Source: Actinomycetes bacterium (GTDB taxonomy: Bacteria > Actinomycetota > Actinomycetes > Propionibacteriales > Propionibacteriaceae). From it: a DNA stretch of 17,384 bases. The DNA lies in assembly GCA_023436925.1 (NCBI GenBank), contig JAEZHJ010000194.1:1-17384 (forward strand). The letters run 5' to 3'. The notes under the pieces are model-generated. The model worked only from the letters and a program-made list of their open reading frames with translations, had not been told where the DNA came from and did no database searches. Below are positions 1 to 6,126 of the stretch, piece by piece (the stretch's first letter is position 1; every line of letters begins with the position of its first letter). The position numbers were made by a program, and so were the translations under genes.

Positions 1-646
1 CCAGGCGGTACTCCTGGCTGCGCGGCAGGCTGCTCACCGGGCCGGCCGAGGCGGCGGCGATCTCGGCGGCGATCTCGGCGTCGGCCGGCGGGATGATCTG
101 CGAGCCGTCACCCAGGTACACCTTGTAGCCGTTGTCCTGCGGCGGGTTGTGGGAGGCGGTCACCACCACTCCTGCGACACAGCCGAAGTGCCTGATCCCG
201 AAGGCGACCACCGGGGTGGGCAGCGGACGCGAGCACAGCAGCGGGGCCAGCCCGGCACCGGCCAGCACCTCGGCAGTGTCCCGGGCGAAGGCCTCGGAGT
301 TGTGGCGGGCGTCGTAGCCGACGATCACGGTCTGGCCCCGGTGACCGCGTTGGAGCAGGTAGCCGGCCAATCCGGCAGCGGCCCGGGACACCACCACGCG
401 GTTCATCCGGGCGGGGCCGGGGCCCAGCGGGCCGCGCAACCCCGCCGTGCCGAAGCTGAGCGGCCCGGAGAAGGCGTCGCCCAGTTCGGCCAGGGCGTCG
501 GCGTCGCCGGAGGTGGCCGCTGCCAGCAACTCGTCCAGCCGGGCGGCGGTCGCCGGGTCGATGTCGGTGGCGCGCCACTCTCGCACCGCAGCGGCGAGGT
601 CGTCCGGGACGGCGGACGCGGTAGCCGGGGCGTCCGGGACGGTCAC
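1..646 (-). CDS. pmmB: Phosphosugar mutase (phosphoglucomutase/phosphomannomutase family), N-terminal part
   Basis: Alpha-D-phosphohexomutase superfamily enzyme, which moves a phosphate between C1 and C6 (or C5) of a sugar phosphate in the cytoplasm. The frame is open from a GTG at 646 to the window edge, giving 215 codons; the rest of the protein (family about 550 aa) lies outside. Visible landmarks are FGTAGLRG near residue 62-70, a hallmark of the PGM2/PgcA/PmmB branch, and TASHNP, whose serine (about residue 165) is the phosphorylated catalytic residue. The GTG start overlaps the TGA of the upstream phosphorylase (GTGA, 643-646), so the two are almost certainly translationally coupled. 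That pairing suggests the substrate may be ribose 1-phosphate (phosphopentomutase activity) rather than mannose or glucose phosphate; this is inference. The gene symbol follows the mycobacterial homologue recalled from memory. Family assignment is secure, substrate is not. Confidence 0.9.
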   Translation of the reverse strand, partial: MTVPDAPATASAVPDDLAAAVREWRATDIDPATAARLDELLAAATSGDADALAELGDAFSGPLSFGTAGLRGPLGPGPARMNRVVVSRAAAGLAGYLLQRGHRGQTVIVGYDARHNSEAFARDTAEVLAGAGLAPLLCSRPLPTPVVAFGIRHFGCVAGVVVTASHNPPQDNGYKVYLGDGSQIIPPADAEIAAEIAAASAGPVSSLPRSQEYRL

Positions 647-1434
647 AGCCGCTCCAGCAGGCCGGCCAGCAGCTTGCGCAGCCGCGGCTCGGCGGCCCGC
701 CCGGCCTCGATCACCTCGGCGTGGCTGAGCGGTTCGGGGGAGATCCCGGCGCCCAGGTTGGTGACCAGCGAGATGCCGAGCACCTCCAGGCCGGCCTCGC
801 GCGCCGCGATCGTCTCCAGGGTGGTCGACATGCCGACCAGGTCGCCGCCCAGGATCCGCGCCATCCGGACCTCGGCCGGGGTCTCGTACTGCGGCCCGCG
901 GAACTGGACGTAGACGCCCTCCTGCAGGCTCGGGTCGACCTCGCGGGCGAGCTCGCGCAGCCGCGCCGAGTAGGCCTCGGTCAGGTCGATGAAGGTGGCA
1001 CCGACCAGCGGTGTCGCGCCGGTCAGGTTGAGGTGGTCGCGGATCAGCACCGGAGTGCCCGGCGCGTAGTCGGGGTTGAGGCCGCCACAGCCGTTGGTCA
1101 GCACGATCACCGAGGCGCCGGCGGCTGCCGCCGTCCGGACGCCGTGGACCACCGGCTCGACCCCGCGGCCCTCGTAGAAGTGGGTGCGGCCGGTGAACAG
1201 TGCCGCAATCTTGCCCGCCGGGGTGCGCAGCAGGCGCAGTTCCCCGCCGTGCCCGGCGACCACCGGGGCGGAGAAGCCGGGGACGGTGTGCAGGGGGAGT
1301 GAGCCGATTGGTTCCCCGAGACCGGCGGCGGCGCTCGACCACCCCGAGCCCAGGACCAGGGCGAGGTCGATCCGGTCGATTCCGAAAGCTGCCAGGACGT
1401 GCGCTGCGGCAGCCTGCGGAGTTGGGTCAGTCAC
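643..1434 (-). CDS. punA: Purine nucleoside phosphorylase (class I, trimeric type)
   Basis: Cleaves purine (deoxy)ribonucleosides with phosphate to the free base and (deoxy)ribose 1-phosphate, in purine salvage; cytoplasmic. The 263 aa length fits the trimeric PNP/MTAP family. Motifs in order: GSG at 29-31 (phosphate site), GRTHFYEG at 82-89, NGCGGLNP at 114-121, GPQYETPAE at 180-188 (base-binding Glu), VGMST at 200-204 (ribose-binding Met) and TN at 225-226 (base-specific Asn), all as expected for an active class I enzyme. The start is a GTG at 1434; no ATG fits and no clear Shine-Dalgarno sequence precedes it. It lies 10 nt after a small membrane-protein gene and overlaps the phosphosugar mutase by 4 nt, so it is the middle gene of a probable operon. 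Some databases call it deoD. Confidence 0.95.
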   Translation of the reverse strand: MTDPTPQAAAAHVLAAFGIDRIDLALVLGSGWSSAAAGLGEPIGSLPLHTVPGFSAPVVAGHGGELRLLRTPAGKIAALFTGRTHFYEGRGVEPVVHGVRTAAAAGASVIVLTNGCGGLNPDYAPGTPVLIRDHLNLTGATPLVGATFIDLTEAYSARLRELAREVDPSLQEGVYVQFRGPQYETPAEVRMARILGGDLVGMSTTLETIAAREAGLEVLGISLVTNLGAGISPEPLSHAEVIEAGRAAEPRLRKLLAGLLERL

Positions 1435-1444
1435 GCCCGCGACT

Positions 1445-1942
1445 TTAGCGATCCCCCTGCGCCGGGGCCACCGGGCCCTGCCCGGGGGCCGGCTCCGCCG
1501 GTCCCGTGGTCTCGTCGTACTCCTCGTCGTCCTCGTCGGGGTCTGACTCGATCCGGAACAGCGAGTCGGCCCGGAGCAGGCGGCGCGGCAGGTGCGAAAC
1601 CACCACCGCCATCACTGCGAGCAGGGCCAGCCAGAGCACGGCCAGCCCCGCAGGCACCATGCCGCGCGGGCCGGTGAGGTAGGCCAGCGCGACCACGACG
1701 ACGCCGATCCCGCCGAGGCAGGAGGCCGCCAGCAGCGCGAGCCGGCCGGGGCCACCCAGCGGTCGCATCCGGCCGCTGAGGTGCCACAGGCCAAGGCCGA
1801 GCGCCACCTGCAGCAGCAGCGGGGACAGCTCCAGGAGGGCCTGCTGGGCCGGAGTGTCCTCGGGCCAGCCGAGGATGACCATCACCACCGCTGCGGCGAC
1901 GGCGGCGGCGATCGAAAGGGTGAGGATCCAGGGGCGGGCCAC
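1445..1942 (-). CDS. Small conserved membrane protein with acidic C-terminal tail
   Basis: A 165 aa protein of unknown function. Four hydrophobic helices are visible at about residues 5-24, 36-55, 67-87 and 93-115, followed by a cytoplasm-like segment (SHLPRRLLRADSLFRIE) and a strongly acidic, Pro/Gly-rich tail. No catalytic motif is seen. The start is a GTG at 1942; the intergenic gap to the divergent lpdA is only about 70 bp. From memory, a membrane protein of similar size (Rv3304) sits divergent to lpdA (Rv3303c) in Mycobacterium tuberculosis, upstream of deoD and pmmB, so the neighbourhood looks conserved and argues that this is a real gene. The reading frame is also favoured by the coding bias: antisense frames here are Arg/Gly/His-rich and non-protein-like. 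A link to quinone or redox function is only suggested by the neighbour. Confidence 0.8.
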   Translation of the reverse strand: MARPWILTLSIAAAVAAAVVMVILGWPEDTPAQQALLELSPLLLQVALGLGLWHLSGRMRPLGGPGRLALLAASCLGGIGVVVVALAYLTGPRGMVPAGLAVLWLALLAVMAVVVSHLPRRLLRADSLFRIESDPDEDDEEYDETTGPAEPAPGQGPVAPAQGDR

Positions 1943-1977
1943 CCGGGCAGCTTAGGCGCTCGGCACCGCACCGGGCG

Positions 1978-2006
1978 GTGACGCCGCCGGGACGGGCGGG
2001 CAGAAT
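1978..2006 (+). promoter_or_regulatory. Candidate promoter for a leaderless lpdA transcript
   Basis: GTGACG at 1978-1983 (4/6 to TTGACA) and CAGAAT at 2001-2006 (4/6 to TATAAT) are separated by 17 bp. Transcription would begin about 7 nt after the -10, at the A of the ATG at 2013, giving a leaderless mRNA of the kind common in actinobacteria. This fits the lack of a well-placed Shine-Dalgarno sequence. Only sequence resemblance supports it. Confidence 0.3.
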
Positions 2007-2012
2007 GCAGTG

Positions 2013-3419
2013 ATGACAGCGGTGGTGATCATCGGTGGCGGGCCCGGCGGCTACGAGGCCGCGCTGGTGGCGCGCCAGCTGGGTGGCGAGGTGACCCTGG
2101 TCGAGCGGGACGGCCTGGGTGGCTCGGCGGTGCTGACCGACGTGGTCCCGAGCAAGACGTTGATCACGGCGGCGGCGGCGATGGCCGAGTTGCGCCGCGC
2201 CGGCGAGGTCGGGCTGCGGTTGCGCGGCGGCGGTGCGGTGGCGGACGCCGTCGAGGTCGACCTGGGCGCGGTGAACCGCCGGATCCGGTCCCTGGCGCAG
2301 GCGCAGTCGGCTGACATCGCCGACCGGCTGGCGGCCGACGGGGTCCGGCTGGTGCGGGGGAGCGGACGGCTGGACGGCCCCGGCCGGGTGGTCGTGACCA
2401 CCGCCGCTGGCGAGGACCTGCTGCCGGCCGACATCGTCCTGGTCGCGACCGGGGCGAGCCCGCGCGAACTGCCCACGGCGCGTCCGGACGGCGAGCGGAT
2501 CTTCACCTGGAAGCAGCTCTACGCACTGGAACGGCTCCCCGAGCACCTGGTGGTGGTCGGCTCGGGGGTGACCGGCGCCGAGTTCGCCAGCGCCTACCGG
2601 ACGCTGGGTGCCGAGGTGACGCTGGTCTCCTCCCGCGACCACGTGCTGCCGGGGGAGGATGCGGACGCCGCGGCGGTGATCCAGTCGGTCTTCGAGGCCA
2701 GCGGCATGACGGTGCTCGGGAAGGCACGTGCCGCGGCGGTGGAGCGTCGCGGCGACGAGGTGGTGGTGCGCCTGGCCGACGGCCGCCGGGTGGTCGGCTC
2801 GCACTGCCTGGTCGCGGTCGGGGCGGTGCCGAACACCGCCGGGCTGGGCCTGGCCGAGGCCGGCGTGGAACTGGACGAGCGCGGCCACCTGCGGGTCGAC
2901 CGGGTCTCCCGGACGACCGCCCGGGGGGTCTACGCCGCCGGCGACTGCACCGGTGTCCTCGCGCTGGCCTCGGTGGCCGCGATGCAGGGCCGGATCGCGA
3001 TGTGGCACGCCCTGGGCGACGCCGTGACGCCGCTGGATCTGCAGACCGTGGCGGCCACCGTGTTCACCTCGCCCGAGATCGCCACCGTCGGGGTGGCCGA
3101 GACCGAGTTGTCCGACCGGCTGCGCGGCGTGGTGGTCCGGCTGCCGCTGCAGTCCAACGCGCGGGCCAAGATGCAGGCGGTGACCGACGGCTTCGTCAAG
3201 CTGATCTGCCTGCCGCTGACCGGCATCGTGATAGGTGCCGTGGTGGTCGGGCCGACGGCCAGTGAGCTGGTCCACCCGCTTTCGGTGGCCGTCCGCAACA
3301 AGCTGACCGTGGACCAGTTGGCCGGCTCGTTCACGGTGTACCCGTCCCTGTCGGGGTCGCTGGCCGAGGCCGCGCGCAGGCTGCACGGCCATGCCGGCGA
3401 CCAGCTGATCATCTACTGA
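2013..3419 (+). CDS. lpdA: LpdA-type NAD(P)H:quinone reductase-like flavoprotein
   Basis: Member of the flavin disulfide reductase family (468 aa). The N-terminal FAD-binding motif GGGPGGYEAALVA starts near residue 8, an NAD(P)-binding GSGVTGAEFASAY lies mid-protein, and an AAGDC motif follows. The family redox motif GGTCLNxGCIPSK is here GGSAVLTDVVPSK: both cysteines are replaced (Ala and Val). The C-terminal catalytic HP...SE pair is also changed (YPSLSG). It therefore cannot be a dihydrolipoyl dehydrogenase. The known precedent is M. tuberculosis LpdA (Rv3303c), described as an NAD(P)H:quinone reductase that lacks the disulfide; the same divergent neighbour order supports orthology. ATG 2013 is preferred; an adjacent in-frame GTG at 2010 is the alternative. 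The 3' end overlaps the convergent repressor gene by 7 bp. Confidence 0.9.
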   Translation: MTAVVIIGGGPGGYEAALVARQLGGEVTLVERDGLGGSAVLTDVVPSKTLITAAAAMAELRRAGEVGLRLRGGGAVADAVEVDLGAVNRRIRSLAQAQSADIADRLAADGVRLVRGSGRLDGPGRVVVTTAAGEDLLPADIVLVATGASPRELPTARPDGERIFTWKQLYALERLPEHLVVVGSGVTGAEFASAYRTLGAEVTLVSSRDHVLPGEDADAAAVIQSVFEASGMTVLGKARAAAVERRGDEVVVRLADGRRVVGSHCLVAVGAVPNTAGLGLAEAGVELDERGHLRVDRVSRTTARGVYAAGDCTGVLALASVAAMQGRIAMWHALGDAVTPLDLQTVAATVFTSPEIATVGVAETELSDRLRGVVVRLPLQSNARAKMQAVTDGFVKLICLPLTGIVIGAVVVGPTASELVHPLSVAVRNKLTVDQLAGSFTVYPSLSGSLAEAARRLHGHAGDQLIIY

Positions 3420-4630
3420 GCGGCGACCCGGGACCCGAACTCGTCGCGCCGGGCGACCGCGGAGGGATCGGCCAGCAGGGGGCTGAAGGCGAGCCGGGCG
3501 GCCCCGATCATCAGCAGCCGGGAGCCGACCTCGGTGGCGGTGATCCTGACCCCCTCGAAGGAGGTCGGCAAGCTGGCGGCGGCGACCCGGGCGTGCAGCC
3601 GGTCGGGATCGTAGGCGAGCAGCGCGGCGAGGAACCCGCCCAGGGCAACCACCTGGGGATTCAGCAGGTTGACCGCGGCCGCCAGCGCCGTGCCGAGGTG
3701 GTCGAGCTGCCGCTCGACCACCGCCCGGACGGCGGGGGAGCGGTCGGCCAGCAGGGCCTGCTCGAAGGTGTCGGCGTCGACCCGTTCCAGTCCGAGCGCG
3801 GCGAGCAGCTCAGCCCGGGTGACCTCGGCCTCCAGGGTGCCGCTGATCCCGGCGGTGTCGACCGCCGACGAGCTCGACACCCGGATGTGGCCCAGCTCGC
3901 CGCCGTACCCCGAGGCGCCGGCGAGCAGTTCGCCGCCGGCGACCAGCCCGCCGCCGATCCCGCTGGCCCCGCCGTTGAGGTAGATGAAGTGCTGCTTGCC
4001 GCGTCCGGCACCGAAGTCGCGCTCCGCGAGCGCGCCGAGGCCGGCGTCGTTGGCCACGGCCACCGGCAGTCCGGTGGCGCGGGCGAGCGGCTCCCCGAAG
4101 GGCTCCTCGTGCCAGTCCAGGTGGGGCGCGTTCATCACGACCCCGTCGCGGGTGCGGACCTGTCCGGGGACGGCGACGCCGATCCCGGCGACCAGGTTCG
4201 CCTCGAGTTCGACCTCCATCCCGCCGACCACGGCGGCGATGATGCTGATCGCCTCGGCGGCGGACGGGATCCGGTCGTACTCGTGGCGGATCACCCGCTT
4301 GAGGGTGCCGTCGAGGCCGACCAGGCCGATGGTGAGGGCGTCCACCTCGGGGTTGACCGCGATCGCCGCGACGTCGGGGCGGACCTCGACGACCGGGCTG
4401 GGCCGGCCGACCCGGCGGGAGGCGTCCGGCTCCCGCTCGGCAACCAGGTTGAGGTCGGCCAGGTCGGCCACCAGGCTGGCGATCGTGGACCGGTTGCGGC
4501 CGGTGGCGCGGCTCAGTTCGGCGCGCGACTGCGGCCCCGACAGGTAGAGCAGGCGCAGCACCGCGGACAGGTTCGCGCGGCGGATGCTCTCCGTCGTTCC
4601 GGTCGGGCTCTCGAAGCTGCCGCTGGGCAT
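3413..4630 (-). CDS. xylR: ROK-family transcriptional regulator, probable xylose repressor XylR
   Basis: DNA-binding repressor of the ROK (repressor/ORF/kinase) family, 405 aa, as expected for XylR/NagC-type members. An N-terminal winged helix occupies about residues 17-75 (SRAELSRATGRNRSTIASL). A sugar-binding ROK fold follows: GIGVAVPG at 149-156, AND at 193-195, NGGASGIGGGLV at 219-230 and GELGH at 244-248. The usual zinc motif CxCGxxGC(L/W)E is replaced by DTAGISGTLE at 258-267, so all three cysteines are gone although the upstream histidine remains. The start ATG at 4630 is chosen because AAGGAGG lies 4 nt upstream; longer in-frame extensions run into the promoter region. Divergence from xylA and shared operator-like sites imply that it represses xylA-xylB and itself, with a xylose-related inducer. 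The ligand is inferred from context. Confidence 0.88.
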   Translation of the reverse strand: MPSGSFESPTGTTESIRRANLSAVLRLLYLSGPQSRAELSRATGRNRSTIASLVADLADLNLVAEREPDASRRVGRPSPVVEVRPDVAAIAVNPEVDALTIGLVGLDGTLKRVIRHEYDRIPSAAEAISIIAAVVGGMEVELEANLVAGIGVAVPGQVRTRDGVVMNAPHLDWHEEPFGEPLARATGLPVAVANDAGLGALAERDFGAGRGKQHFIYLNGGASGIGGGLVAGGELLAGASGYGGELGHIRVSSSSAVDTAGISGTLEAEVTRAELLAALGLERVDADTFEQALLADRSPAVRAVVERQLDHLGTALAAAVNLLNPQVVALGGFLAALLAYDPDRLHARVAAASLPTSFEGVRITATEVGSRLLMIGAARLAFSPLLADPSAVARRDEFGSRVAAQ

Positions 4631-4710
4631 CAGGCCTCCTTCGCCATCGATCCGGGTCCGGCGGTTCCTGACCCCTGCACCGACGGCGCCGCGACACTGT
4701 GCCGCGCGTT

Positions 4711-4729
4711 TGTGGCTAGGCGCAACATA
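4711..4729 (-). promoter_or_regulatory. Operator-like inverted repeat over the xylR promoter
   Basis: Read on the minus strand, TATGTTG (4729-4723) is followed after 6 nt by GCCACA (4716-4711). The arms TGTTGC and GCCACA pair at 5 of 6 positions. The same TATGTTG-N6-GC(A/C)ACA pattern occurs over the xylA promoter, in the same position relative to transcription. Aligning 24 nt of the two sites gives 15 identities, concentrated in the arms. This is the expected layout for an autoregulating repressor; XylR binding is inferred. Confidence 0.55.
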
Positions 4730-4753
4730 ACGAGGAAGGGCACCTTGTCGCAA
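4724..4753 (-). promoter_or_regulatory. Candidate xylR promoter
   Basis: On the minus strand, TTGCGA (4753-4748, 4/6 to TTGACA) and TATGTT (4729-4724, 4/6 to TATAAT) are 18 bp apart. The start point would be near 4717, leaving a leader of about 87 nt to the ATG at 4630. The -10 hexamer is identical to that of the divergent xylA promoter, and both lie inside the operator-like repeat. Confidence 0.45.
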
Positions 4754-4762
4754 CCCCGACCG

Positions 4763-4800
4763 GCACCCGGGGACTCGTTCCCGCGGCGGATCCCGGGTGC
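4763..4800. repeat. 9-bp inverted repeat between the xylR and xylA promoters
   Basis: GCACCCGGG (4763-4771) and CCCGGGTGC (4792-4800) are perfect inverted copies separated by 20 nt. The pair lies between the -35 boxes of the two divergent promoters and belongs to neither transcript. It could bind a second regulator, such as one for catabolite control, or be chance in GC-rich DNA. No function is assigned. Confidence 0.35.
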
Positions 4801-4845
4801 GGGGGAGCGGTGCAGGACCGGTCGGCGGAGAGCCGCAAATCGGGG

Positions 4846-4874
4846 TGGACAGCAACCCGGCGCGGCTATATGTT
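4846..4874 (+). promoter_or_regulatory. xylA promoter
   Basis: TGGACA at 4846-4851 (5/6 to TTGACA) and TATGTT at 4869-4874 (4/6 to TATAAT) are 17 bp apart, the best-formed promoter in the window. The start point is expected near 4881, giving a leader of about 40 nt to the GTG at 4920. The -10 and start point are covered by the operator-like inverted repeat at 4870-4888, which fits repression by blocking RNA polymerase. Confidence 0.6.
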
Positions 4875-4888
4875 GATGAAGGCAACAT
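4870..4888 (+). promoter_or_regulatory. Operator-like perfect inverted repeat over the xylA promoter
   Basis: ATGTTG (4870-4875) and CAACAT (4883-4888) are perfect 6-bp inverted arms separated by 7 nt. The element overlaps the -10 hexamer and the expected start point of xylA. A degenerate copy lies at the mirrored position over the xylR promoter. The sequence shows the symmetry directly; binding by the adjacent ROK protein is inferred from the arrangement. Confidence 0.6.
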
Positions 4889-4919
4889 TCGCACGCTGAC
4901 GTGAAGGATTGGACCTCTC

Positions 4920-6110
4920 GTGACTCTCACACCTACTCCGGCTGACAAGTTCACCTTCGGCCTGTGGACCGTCGGCTACGCCGGCAACGATCCCTTCGGC
5001 CCCGCCACCCGCGCCCCGCTGGATGTCGTCCACGTGGTCGAGAAGCTGGCCGAGCTCGGCGCCTACGGCCTGACCTTCCACGACGACGACCTCTTCGCCT
5101 TCGGGTCCACCGACGCCGAGCGTCGCACCCAGATCGACCGGTTGAAGGGCGCCCTGGAGGCCACCGGGCTGAAGACCCCGATGATCACCACCAACCTGTT
5201 CAGCCAGCCCGTCTTCAAGGACGGCGGCTTCACCTCCAACGACCGCGCCGTGCGTCGCTTCGCGCTGCGCAAGGTGCTGCGCAACATCGACCTGGCCGCC
5301 GAACTGGGCGCCACCACCTTCGTGATGTGGGGTGGCCGCGAGGGCGCCGAGTACGACGCCGCCAAGGACATCCGGGCCGCCCTCGAGCGCTACCGCGAGG
5401 CGGTCAACCTGCTGGGCCAGTACGTCGTCGACAAGGGCTACGACATCAAGTTCGCCATCGAGCCGAAGCCGAACGAGCCCCGCGGCGACATCCTGCTGCC
5501 GACCGTCGGCCACGCGCTGGCCTTCATCGAGACCCTCGAGCGTCCCGAGCTGGTCGGCCTCAACCCCGAGGTCGGCCACGAGCAGATGGCGGGCCTCAAC
5601 TTCGCCTCCGCGATCGCCCAGGCGCTGTACCACGGCAAGCTCTTCCACATCGACCTCAACGGGCAGCGCGGGATCAAGTACGACCAGGACCTGGTCTTCG
5701 GTCACGGCGACCTGCACAACGCCTTCGCCCTGGTCGACCTGCTGGAGAACGGCGGCCCCGACGGCGGCCAGGCCTACACCGGCCCGCGCCACTTCGACTA
5801 CAAGCCTTCGCGCACCGAGAACGAAGAGGGGGTCTGGGTTTCGGCGGCGGCCAACATGAAGACCTACCTGCTGCTCAAGGAGCGGGCGGCTGCCTTCCGC
5901 GCCGATCCCGAGGTCCAGGAGGCGCTGGCGGCGGCCAAGGTGCCCGAGCTGTCGGTGCCGACGCTGGCCGAGGGCGAGAGCTACGACGACCTGATCGCCG
6001 ACCGGACCGCGTTCGAGGACTTCGACGCCGGACGGTACTTCGACGAGGTCGGGTTCGGCTTCGTCCGGGTCCAGCAGCTCGCGACCGAGCACCTGCTCGG
6101 CGCCCGCTGA
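4920..6110 (+). CDS. xylA: Xylose isomerase
   Basis: Converts D-xylose to D-xylulose (and glucose to fructose) in the cytoplasm, using two divalent metals. The 396 aa length matches the short (group I) actinobacterial enzymes. Key residues fall at the classical positions: His54 in FHDDDL, Glu181 and Lys183 in EPKPNEPRGD, Glu217 in NPEVGHEQ, Asp245 in FHIDLNGQ, and Asp255 and Asp257 in YDQDL. The last metal Asp is in HFDYKPSR at about residue 293. The start is a GTG at 4920, with a GGA 7 nt upstream and AAGGA further away; this start gives the standard residue numbering. It is the first gene of xylA-xylB, divergent from the ROK repressor, and has a good promoter with an overlapping operator-like repeat. 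Confidence 0.98.
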   Translation: MTLTPTPADKFTFGLWTVGYAGNDPFGPATRAPLDVVHVVEKLAELGAYGLTFHDDDLFAFGSTDAERRTQIDRLKGALEATGLKTPMITTNLFSQPVFKDGGFTSNDRAVRRFALRKVLRNIDLAAELGATTFVMWGGREGAEYDAAKDIRAALERYREAVNLLGQYVVDKGYDIKFAIEPKPNEPRGDILLPTVGHALAFIETLERPELVGLNPEVGHEQMAGLNFASAIAQALYHGKLFHIDLNGQRGIKYDQDLVFGHGDLHNAFALVDLLENGGPDGGQAYTGPRHFDYKPSRTENEEGVWVSAAANMKTYLLLKERAAAFRADPEVQEALAAAKVPELSVPTLAEGESYDDLIADRTAFEDFDAGRYFDEVGFGFVRVQQLATEHLLGAR

Positions 6111-6126
6111 GAACGGAGGGATGGGG

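Noticed and set aside
1431..3392. Very long minus-strand open frame (653 codons) opposite lpdA and the membrane-protein gene
   Set aside because: The product is Arg/His/Gln/Gly-rich with no family motifs; it is the antisense shadow of a GC-rich gene. The plus-strand lpdA has clear flavoprotein motifs.
4631..4954. Extension of the ROK protein upstream of ATG 4630
   Set aside because: It would run through the xylR and xylA promoters and into xylA; the ATG at 4630 has an excellent Shine-Dalgarno sequence and gives the family-typical N-terminus.
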